From positions 6,490-70,489 of the forward strand of contig CAYLWO010000019.1 of NCBI GenBank assembly GCA_964387285.1: DNA of 64,000 nt. Direction: 5' to 3'. The translations under genes were made by a program, and so were the position numbers. How positions within the stretch are numbered: the stretch's first letter is position 1; each line of letters opens with the position of its first letter. Shown piece after piece: positions 51,737 through 61,600 of the stretch. Source of the stretch: Anaerohabitans sp964387285. GTDB lineage: Bacteria > Zhuqueibacterota > Zhuqueibacteria > Residuimicrobiales > Residuimicrobiaceae. The notes under the pieces were generated by a model that was not told the DNA's origin, did no database searches, and saw nothing but the letters and a program-made list of their open reading frames with translations.

Positions 51737-54700
51737 ATGAAAAAATCCATATTTAAATCGATCTTGCGGGGATTTCGCCGATTAGCCAAGATCATTTTCT
51801 ATTCCATTGTTGTTTGTTTAGCGCTCCTGCTCATCGCCTCTCTTATTGCCAATTTCTATTTCAACTCGGAAAAACTCAGACAACTGGCCATCCAAAATGT
51901 CAGCGCCGGTCTGGACAGAAAACTGGACATCGGGTCTTTTACATTCAGTCTTTTTTCCGGTTTCGAAATGCGCGACGTCAGTCTGTTGCCGAAAAACGAC
52001 GCGCTCGATCTCTTCCCATTGCATCGCCTCACAGTAAAAAAAATCGGCCTGCATTACAGTTGGGCGGATATTTTCAATAAAAAATTCATCGTCCGCGAAA
52101 TTCAATTAGAGCAGCCGGAAATAGAAATGTTCGTCGATATGGTGGATACCACGACCATCGACCTGGCGGCGTTGCTGGCGACCGATCTGCCCATCGCTTT
52201 TGACATCAAGACCGTGCGCTGCCGCAACGCCCGTTTCCAGGTTGTCCTGGCCGACTCGCAATATCACCAGACCGTTTGCCTTGGTCGGGCTGATTTGTTT
52301 ATCGAAGAGCTCTATTTGCCGGCAAAAGGTTGGTCCGCTCACGACAGTTCCCTGCACGGCAAATTTCGGCTTGCTTGTGAGAACACCTATTTCAAAATGG
52401 ACTATTTGGACAAGCCCTCACATCAGCGCACTATTTTTTCTTCTGATTTCAACCTGACCAGCGATATTGTGGTCGACACCTTTCGCAAAATTCAAACACA
52501 AACCGATCTGCGATTGGCTCGGTTGCAATTAACCTATGCCGGACAATCCTACTCGATTCCCTCCACTTTTGACCTGGGTTTGCAGGCTGAAATCGACGGC
52601 AGAGGAGGCGTTTGTCGCCTGCACGGCGTTTTTGACGTCGACCAAAAACGCTGGTTTGCAGCTGATCTGAATATTCGCGATCTCTTGCAACAACCTTATC
52701 TGCAGGTAAACATCACGCATGCTGAAATACCTCTGCAGCAGGCCTTAGCGTTAGCGCACCAGGTTCTGCAGGATTCATTGATTACAATGGCCATTGGTAC
52801 GGCGAATTCATCTAGTTTATCGTTTACCGGTTCCACGCTGGAAGGCCGGTTGCCAAAGCCGCCTCAAGCCGGCGATCTTTCCTTTCAAATAAAAGGCGGT
52901 TTAGGCAAAACAGATATCCTGGATCGCCATAAAAGCTGGTCGCTTGCCGGTGTCGGCTTTGGCATGGCGGCCACAGGACGCAGCGACGGCGTCTCGTTGC
53001 AGGAATTGTCTGTATCCGCGACAGCGGGAATGGACAGCCTGCACTATTGCCTGAATGATAGTCAGTCGGTTTCTGCCGGTCAGGGGCGTCTGCATTTCAT
53101 GACCCGGTTGAATGAACGGTTGTTGCCGGAAAAGACGCAAATGACGCTTACGGTAAAAAACTGCCTGGGCGGTCAAATTGAAGGAGCGATAACCCTGCAG
53201 GGCAGCAGCAGCCTGGAACAGATGCGCGGTCAGGGACGACTGGCTTTAACCAATTTGCCGTTTGCCAAATTACCGAACGTTCCGCTCGACGGCCGATTAT
53301 CGATCGAAAGCAATTTCACGATACAAACGCTGCAAAAAATCCGTGTGGCGTTGCTGGCCACTGCCGAGTCCATGAGTATGCCCGGCGAAGAAGAGCCCGT
53401 ACCGTTGCCTGCGCTACGACTTGAAGGTCGCGTCCTGGCTGCGACCGATACGACCTTTGACCGGGTATCGCTGGATTCTCTGTCTCTGGCCATCAACGAT
53501 GTCCTGAGTATGCAGGCCGCCGCAGCGATTAGAGTCACGGACAGGAGCATCGCCATCGCGCCCTGTCGTGTGATGCTGGATCATGCTGCGCTGCTGGATA
53601 TGGTTCCCGCAAGCCTGCGTGAAAAATTTCGTGACCTGCAAATTACCGGACAAACCCGATTGGCTGTGAGAGCGAATATCGTGATGGCTGAACAAGAAAT
53701 GACGTACCGGATTAACGGCGATTTAAAGACTCTGGCAACATCAGTCTATGACCCCGAACGATTGATCTCTTTGGGCGGCCTTCATTTGACAAGCGATTTC
53801 AATATGGAATCCGCGACCGGCGTTAACGCCGCGGTATCGTTGATTCTGGATAGCCTGGCCACCACCGGCTATGGCCTGCCGGTTTGCCTGAACAATCAGT
53901 TCCACGTCGAGGCCTCCAGTAAGGATCTGCAGCAGATTGATGTAAAAAACGGCCGTTTGGCTATGCCGGACATTAAAACGGTTTTGGATTTCAACGCCGT
54001 GATGAGAGAGCAAAATTTTAACGCCCGTGTCGGGTTTCATCAGGACATCCCTGATAGTTTTCGTGTGCGTGATTTTTTGCTCAGGGGACGAACGGACGTC
54101 GAGTTGCAGATTGTCTCGGATCCCGAATGGATCGATATACTAGCCGATATCCAGGCCAAACACTGGTCCGTGGCGATACCCGGTCTGGTGACTTTAACGG
54201 ATTTGAATGCCGATGTGTACACGCATCAGCGCTATGACGTGAAAGCAGGGGCGCCGTTGAGCCGTCCCGAGGCCAAGATCGCCACGCCGACCAACGCTTT
54301 TATCGACTATCTGTTGTACAGCGATTATTATCGGAATCGCCAGCCGCATCTTTCCCGCATCACGATTGCAAAACTGGATGTCATGACTTATGTGCTGAAC
54401 GACATCAACCTCGAACTTTTGTTGGATGAAGGCCGAGTCGAGATTCCATCCCTGTCCGCTACGCTATTGGGCGGCAACGTCGGCGGCCGGTTGACCATGG
54501 ACCTGGCCGGCGGCCGTCTGGCGGCCGCTAACTATAAAATGAACGCCCATTTTGCCAACATCAATTCTTATCTGCTGACCCGGCACATGACCATTCCCAA
54601 GGACGATGGCGTCATCAACGGCAATCTGGAATTTCGCGGCAGTGGTCTGGACCCGGAGCAACAGATGGTCCTGGAGGGCTATTTCTACATCACCACCATC

Positions 54701-54973
54701 GGGCCCAAGGCAGCGGACAATCTGTTGAACTATATGGATCCGGAAGCCAAGGACAGCGGCATCAGAACCTCGCGCATGCTGATTCGCAACGGTTTTAAAC
54801 CCAAACTGTTTACCTTTGATTTTCGCAATTTGCACATCTATCCCGAGATTAATTTCATCAAACCGTGGTACATTCCCAAAGGTCTGGAGAGCTATACGTT
54901 GAATCGGATTCCTTTGCGCTACTTTTTAGATCGAATGAAAGCGCGGGCGGATTGGATGTCGACGGGTAATTAA
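51737..54973 (+). CDS. AsmA-like intermembrane protein (YdbH/TamB-like)
   Basis: The 1078-residue protein has an N-terminal membrane anchor (~17-42, IVVCLALLLIASLIANFYF), then an AsmA-type start (KLDIGSFTFSLFSGFEMRDV) and a long beta-rich body with repeating strands, without catalytic motifs. The C-terminal part (GVINGNLEFRGSGLDPEQQM, LEGYFYITTIGPKAADNLLN) is AsmA/DUF748-like. Such proteins form grooved bridges for phospholipid transport to the outer membrane. The next gene encodes a DUF1318-type lipoprotein, as beside E. coli ydbH, which favours a YdbH-like role. The ribosome site is weak. Confidence 0.78.
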   Translation: MKKSIFKSILRGFRRLAKIIFYSIVVCLALLLIASLIANFYFNSEKLRQLAIQNVSAGLDRKLDIGSFTFSLFSGFEMRDVSLLPKNDALDLFPLHRLTVKKIGLHYSWADIFNKKFIVREIQLEQPEIEMFVDMVDTTTIDLAALLATDLPIAFDIKTVRCRNARFQVVLADSQYHQTVCLGRADLFIEELYLPAKGWSAHDSSLHGKFRLACENTYFKMDYLDKPSHQRTIFSSDFNLTSDIVVDTFRKIQTQTDLRLARLQLTYAGQSYSIPSTFDLGLQAEIDGRGGVCRLHGVFDVDQKRWFAADLNIRDLLQQPYLQVNITHAEIPLQQALALAHQVLQDSLITMAIGTANSSSLSFTGSTLEGRLPKPPQAGDLSFQIKGGLGKTDILDRHKSWSLAGVGFGMAATGRSDGVSLQELSVSATAGMDSLHYCLNDSQSVSAGQGRLHFMTRLNERLLPEKTQMTLTVKNCLGGQIEGAITLQGSSSLEQMRGQGRLALTNLPFAKLPNVPLDGRLSIESNFTIQTLQKIRVALLATAESMSMPGEEEPVPLPALRLEGRVLAATDTTFDRVSLDSLSLAINDVLSMQAAAAIRVTDRSIAIAPCRVMLDHAALLDMVPASLREKFRDLQITGQTRLAVRANIVMAEQEMTYRINGDLKTLATSVYDPERLISLGGLHLTSDFNMESATGVNAAVSLILDSLATTGYGLPVCLNNQFHVEASSKDLQQIDVKNGRLAMPDIKTVLDFNAVMREQNFNARVGFHQDIPDSFRVRDFLLRGRTDVELQIVSDPEWIDILADIQAKHWSVAIPGLVTLTDLNADVYTHQRYDVKAGAPLSRPEAKIATPTNAFIDYLLYSDYYRNRQPHLSRITIAKLDVMTYVLNDINLELLLDEGRVEIPSLSATLLGGNVGGRLTMDLAGGRLAAANYKMNAHFANINSYLLTRHMTIPKDDGVINGNLEFRGSGLDPEQQMVLEGYFYITTIGPKAADNLLNYMDPEAKDSGIRTSRMLIRNGFKPKLFTFDFRNLHIYPEINFIKPWYIPKGLESYTLNRIPLRYFLDRMKARADWMSTGN

Positions 54974-55008
54974 AAAAACTTTTTCTTGAAATCATTTAGG
55001 ACAAAACT

Positions 55009-55578
55009 ATGAAATGGTTTCGTTTTACCTCGATTGGTTTTTTCAGCCTGACCTGGTTTATGGCCTGTTCCGTCAAGCTGCCGGAAATCACGTTCACCGG
55101 CGAAAAAACCGTTTTGGAAAACCAGGTGTTGGGCGTTTATCAACAGATTGAAAGCGACGCCTGGTTGATCGCCTCCACCCGTTCTTTCAACAGCAGCACG
55201 ACCGAAATGTCGGCGCCCAAGCAGGAGGTGTTGGAAGCGGTGCAGAACCGCAAGTTCAACAAGGACGATGTCGATGAACTGAAGCGGGATAAAGTGGTGG
55301 GCGAAGGCAATAAAGGCTTTCTCTCAATATTGGGCAATGAGGATTATCGGCAAAAGGCCGACTATAAGCAATTCGTGGACCAGATCGTTGCCGAGGAGAA
55401 TCGCGATCGACAGATCATTTTTGAACGCGTGCTGGCGGTTAACACCACCGCCGCGCAGGCCGGCAGCGCCAAGGTGAATGACATATTTGCCAAATTGAAC
55501 TTTGACGCTTCTGAACCGGGCACGCTGATTCAAACACCGGATGGGCAATGGGTTGAAAAAACCAAACCCGGGAAATAA
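55009..55578 (+). CDS. Lipoprotein with DUF1318-like domain (apparent YnbE/YdbL fusion)
   Basis: The 189-residue protein has a lipoprotein signal ending FMAC (Cys20) and a short segment (CSVKLPEITFTGEKTVLENQ) like the small lipoprotein YnbE. The rest resembles YdbL/DUF1318: LKRDKVVGEGNKGFLSIL, VDQIVAEENRDRQIIFERVL and a C-terminal PDGQWVEK. In E. coli these parts are separate genes, ynbE and ydbL, next to ydbH; here a single protein follows the AsmA-like gene by 35 bases. The match is from pattern memory and moderate; a DUF1318 lipoprotein alone is the cautious call. Confidence 0.7.
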   Translation: MKWFRFTSIGFFSLTWFMACSVKLPEITFTGEKTVLENQVLGVYQQIESDAWLIASTRSFNSSTTEMSAPKQEVLEAVQNRKFNKDDVDELKRDKVVGEGNKGFLSILGNEDYRQKADYKQFVDQIVAEENRDRQIIFERVLAVNTTAAQAGSAKVNDIFAKLNFDASEPGTLIQTPDGQWVEKTKPGK

Positions 55579-55603
55579 GCTTGGGTAATCTAAAATCGAT
55601 CTC

Positions 55604-58600
55604 ATGAATATGACCGACAAACGAATTATATATTTTCTTTTTTCCGTATGGCTCGGCGCCGTGCTATATGGCCAGACTCCTTCCGTCGGCAGCCGTATCG
55701 ATTATCGCCAGGTGACCACACACCCGGATGTGGATCTGTCGCCGCGCCTGTCGCCCGACGGCAAATGGCTGGCGTATGTGTCGCGAGCCATGTACAACTA
55801 TGATGTCTGGATTCAATCCACCCGCGGCGGCGCGGCCCGCCAGGTCACCTTTAGCAAAGCGGATGATTTTTATCCGGTCTGGTATCCTAACAGTAAAGAA
55901 ATCGCTTTTGTTTCGCAAAGCAACGATGCAGCCGGAGACATCTATCGTCTGCGATTCAAGATCGTTGAAGATCAACTTGTACCGCGTGAAGAACCACAAC
56001 GCATTACCAAATATCTCGGCTATGATGCCTATCCGACCGTCTCACCGGACGGTAAAAAAATTGCCTTTGTCTCCAACCGCACGGGTCGCGATGAAATCTG
56101 GTTCTGGAATGAAACCACCGCGAAAACCAATCAATTGACGTTTCTGGGCGGTACGCATCCGGCCTGGAGTTCAAACCTAGAGTTGCTTGCTTTCACCTCC
56201 TTCCGTGCCGACTCGACGGACAATGGTGATATTTATGTGATGAATTTATCCGGCCGTAAACCGGAAACGCCCGCAGAGCGGGCGATATGGGATGAACGGG
56301 AATTGCCGATCTATCGGGTAACAACAGGCAAGGCGGTGGACGGTTTTCCCGAATGGTCTGCCAAGGCGGATCGGCTTGTATTTTTACGGTTTGATTTCGA
56401 CGACAATCAGGATGGTTTCCTTTCGCCGGCTGATCTCGGCGCTATCTGGGCTGCCGATGTGAATCCGGAGCCGATTGCGTCCAGCGACTCTTTGCACTCT
56501 CCTGTGCTGGCCTCTTCATTCAATTTGTTCATGGTGCGCAACGCCATGCAATTGACCTCTGCTGCGGAGCAAGTCATGCAACCATGGTACGGCATGGATC
56601 GGCGTATCTATTTTTCATCTGATCGCGGCGGCAATCTCGACGTCTGGTCGGTTCCGGACAGCGGTTTTGTCCGCAAAATGCCGGATGCGGAAGCTCAAGC
56701 TTTATTGGCTGAAGAGGTGTTCCCTCTGCCTCCTTTGTTGACGCGACGCGCGCAGGGTCCCCTGTTATTGGGATATGCCGAGTTGCCGATTTCTAAAAAC
56801 GATTATCGTCGTTTATCTGAACGTCGCGTCGCTTTTCAACGCGTGATTGATTACTTTCCAACAGATACTCGGCGCTGCGCAGCCGCGTATGATGAAATCG
56901 CGCTCTGCAATTTGTATCTGAAAAAATATGACCTTGCACAAATCTGCTGGCAATGGATTTTGCATCGTTATCCGCAGGAGCGGGAAACCTGCGCTTATGC
57001 CGAACTGGCGCTTCTGGGTTTGCACCGACAGGGTAAAGTGGCAAACAGAGACACCGTAGTCCAGGTACGCAAGCAGCTGGACAGTCTTGTTAAAAAGTAT
57101 CAGGATCAACCAGGACCGGCCGCGGAAACCCAGCTTGCCATTGGCGATCTGTACCTAAAAATTGAGGATTATCAGCGCGCCTTTAAAGAATACAATCGGG
57201 TTTTAAAAGAGTATCCGAACGAACGCGATGCCTGTGGCCAGAGCCAGCTAAAAATCGGAGATGTGTTCAGCCGTTTTGCCAGTCGTGAAGAGGTGGTGTC
57301 TGCTTATCTGGCGGTCATTGAAAATTATCCGGAGCAACGGCAATGGATGCAACCGGCTCGCGATCGTATTCTGGATTTACTGGTTAAGGGGACAAACAGT
57401 GAATCGGCGCAGATCGCACGGTATCGGGAAATTGTCGGTCAGTATCAACGCGTTGCGCTATTGTCGTCCGCTGCGCAATTGCGCATAGCTGATCTGCTGT
57501 ACAACACCGGTGATTATCAGGCTGCGGTCCGCGAATATGAACTGGTGGAATCGTTATTTCCGAACCTGGTGGAGGAGACCCATGCCGCTCGATTGGGCGC
57601 CAGCCGCAGCCATTTAAAGCTGGGTGAAAATTTAGCCGCTTTTAACCTGATGCAGGCATCCTTTGAAAAGGAAAAAACCTTACGCCCGGATCTGGCTGAA
57701 GAAACCCGCGATGCCTTGCTGCAGGCTTTGCTGGCATCCGCCGATCAGCTAAAGGCCTCCCGCGATTATGAACTGGCGCTGATGCGTTATCGTCTGGCGC
57801 GCGACTATGACCTGCGCAATCTGCATGCGCATCGCGGTTATATCGAATGCATGTATTATCTGAAACAGATCCGCAATGCCGAACTCGAGTACGAAGCGCT
57901 TAATCGCAAGCATCCCAACGATAACGTGCTGATCTATGCACTGGGTTTGGTCTATTCTTATCGCGGTACCGAGCGGGCCGAGCTGTACGGCGACCTCGAT
58001 GGTCTGGACCCGGAATACCTGGTGCACAAATCCAGCGCCACAATCGCACGTGCGTTGCGCTATGACTATACCATGGTGCAACCGTATCTGACCATCAGTT
58101 ACAACTATGAGATGATGGAAAATTATGAGGCTCGCGTCAAAGCGCGACCGGTGCCATTTCATAAAAAAGCCTACAATACGGTAACAGCGCCCATCATAAC
58201 ATTATACCGTACGGTAATGGGTTATGAAGAGTCCCGATCTAAACGCTATTACGAAAAAGCCATCCACGAATTGAACAAAGCGCTGGTATTGAATGACGAA
58301 ACCCAAGACCCCTGTCTGGAGGCGGGCCTGGCGCTGAATCTCGCCAACAACTATTACAACCTGGGCGAATACGGCTATGCCAAGGCTTATGAATTTTATC
58401 ATGTCAAACTGAAATATGATTCCAGCTTTGGCGATCCTCGCCGGGAAGCGCTGGTGTATGAGCATATGGGACATTGTGCTCTGGCCATCGACGATGCCCA
58501 AAAAGGGCCGGACTATCTTTTGCGCGCGATCAAGCTTTATCAACAACAGGGCAAGGAAGAACATGTTCGCCTGAACACCAAACGGCTGGCTTTGCTTTAT

Positions 58601-61600
58601 GAGACCGATGGCCGCCGCGATCTCGCCATTGATTACTATCAAAACGCGGCTGCCATGGAGCTGCGCGATAAACGCTGGGACGATTTGATGCGCAGTTATC
58701 GCAGCATTGCCCTTAACTATCTGCAGCTGGCTGAACCCAGGGACGCCCTGATCTACAGCCGCAAGGCCATGGATTTGATCGACCAGGGCAAAGTCAGGAT
58801 CGTCAAGGTCAAACCCAAACGCGTGCAGCTGGGATTCTTCGGCTTGTATTTTCCCATGCCCTTTGTCAACCTGTCCAGCGCATTTACCCGCTTTACCACG
58901 GCAGATGAAAAGGCGCTGCTTTTTACCATTATGGGCGAAAGTTATGAAATGCAAAAAGATTACGGTCAGGCGATTCAATTCCTGGAAAAGAAAATCGCAC
59001 TTTACCAGGAACGAAAAGACCGCTGGTCGGAATCGGTGTTTTTAAACAACGCAGGTTATCTTTATTATTTGAAAGGCGAACCGCAAAACGCCTGGAGCAG
59101 TTTCAAGCTGTCATTGGATATTTGCGAAAAAGAAAATATCACTCAGGGCATCGTGCTGAACAGCCTGTCTCTGGGCCGGATTATGAGCGGACTGAATCGG
59201 CAGAATCAGGCGCGACAAACTGCCGCATCAGAACCTATTAATCTGGTGTTGACCGGAGCAGAATACAGCGCACAAAAAATCAACAAAGCCTTAAAATTAC
59301 TAGATCCTAATCTGCCGATCTATAGCCGCACGCGCTGCCAGTTGCTGCTGCTGCTGGCTGAACTTGCTCAGATAAACGGATCTCCTGCTCCCGGCGATCC
59401 GAGTTCTTCTATACAAAACACATTATTGCTGATGCAGAAAAGTCAGCAAGCCAAAACCTATCTGGATGAGGCGATCCGCATCAGCCGGGAAAACTTTTTG
59501 TACGCCGAAGAAGCGTTGGCCGCTTTTGCTTCGGCTGATTTGCTCTTTCAACTGGGCGATGCGAGCGGGGCTTTTCATCATCTCAATCGCAGCAGAAAAT
59601 TGGCCTTACGCCATGGATTGTATGAGGTGCTCTGGCAGAGCGATGTTTTGCTGGGCGACGTCGTTGCCCGTCTCGATGATGCCGGTAAGCGGCGGCTGCA
59701 GGTACAGCAGGACCCGCTGGAATATTATCTCGAGGCCATTGATGTTCAGGAGGCCAACACACCCGAGTCTTTTGGAGCATTCAAGCGCGTAAACAGCTTT
59801 GCCATGGAAAAACCCTATCGCCGTGCCGTGGCTTATCTGATTAAAGAAGGCGATATACGGGGCGCCCTCGCTTTTGCCGAACGCATGCGCGCAAAAACCT
59901 ATTATGATATGATGCAGGGCGAAGCGATCGAATTGCGCAAGGAACGTCACAAAATTTTCTTGAGCAATGCGCGCTATCTGCAAAACCAGCTATATGATTT
60001 GTCGAAAAAGTTGTTGAGCGGCAGAAATCAAAACGATGTTACTCCGAGTCAATTGCGCGAGTGGGAGGGTCAACGCCGGGAAACACAGAAGGAATATGAC
60101 AAGCTGTTGGCCCAGGTACGCCAGGAAATTCCTGAATTGGAATCCCTGATCCATATCCAGACGGTATCTCTGAAAACCCTGCAACAAAAATTGCGTCCTC
60201 AGGAAACCCTGTTTTTTTATCTGCACGACGACAGCACCTGGGTGTGGCGTCTGACCGCACAGGATATATCCCTTTCCGTATTGCCCTTGTCCCGTGTGCA
60301 GATCGCCGCTGCTTGCTCAGCCGGCTGCAACAAGCCGCAGATGATGAAGGATTCTACCGGCATTGTGACGCATTTGCTGGCGCCGCTGATGAAGGAAAAC
60401 GTGAACGCGATCATTATTGCGCCGGATCCTTCGCTGCTGCTCTTGCCCTGGGCCGGTTTATTGCAACAGACAGCGGCATTCAACCACGCAGCAACGGTGG
60501 TGACCAGCAGTCTGACCGCCTACGACCAGGCGGTTGGCAAAAGACGCATGCAAGGCCGCCGCCTCTATCTTGTCGAGGATAAACAGATCGCGGACGCCAT
60601 TACTGCAAACGACTATGCGGTGCTTTATCCGGTGCCGGGCCAAACCGAGAACAGTTTCAGCGGCCAGGCCGGCAGTCTGGCGTTGGCAGACATTATTCAT
60701 CTACGCGTGGACAGCGACTGGCAGAATATGGAGCCGCTGCAATCCCTGTTCGGCTTCACCGTACCGCGCTCGGCGCCGGCTCGTTTTGCACCCCGCCAGC
60801 TTTACCAAGCCAATCTGGTTTCTTCGGTCCTGTGTCTTAATACAAAGAAAGCTGTTTCACCGTTAACCGATCCTGAACCGGTGCTGGCGTTGGAACGCAG
60901 CACCAGTTATGCCGGCGTTTCATCGTTATTGTTTTCATTATGGCCGGGCACTGCAGAGGAGGATCGTGTCTTTTTTTCTTCTTTCTATAAACACCTGGTG
61001 AACAAACCGGCCGCACAAGCTCTGGCTGCTGCGCAAAAAGAACTACTGCAATCCGGCCAATCGCAGGCTGCCCGTTTTCAATTGTACGGATTCGGCGGCA
61101 TGAACCGGGAAGAAGAATCCATATTTGCTTCAGAAGGCTTTGAGAGCATGGTGCGACGCGGTCACAGTGCTTTTGATCTTGGCGAGTACGTTGATGCGGT
61201 CCGCTATTATGAGGAAGCGCTGCAAATGGCCCGGCGCCAGGGCGACGATTCCAGCCGTGTATTGTTGACGGAGCGGATTCTCGAAAGCGCAATATACGGC
61301 GGGTTGTGGGAAAAAGCCATTGAAATTCAAACGCCGGTCGTGGAGAAAGCTGAAGCAACCAAAGACCTCGACAACCTGGCTAACGGCTATAACAATCTTG
61401 CCTATTTTTATATGCAAAACAAAGAATACGACGAGGCGATTCTGTACAAAAATCGCTATACGCGATTGGCCGTACAACTGGGTTTGAAGGAACAGGAAGC
61501 TGAGGCTTTACGCGAAACCGGATTGATTTATGAGCACGGCGGGCAGGCAAAACAGGCGGCCTCATTCTATCAGCTGGCGTTGGGCAAATACCGGCAACTG

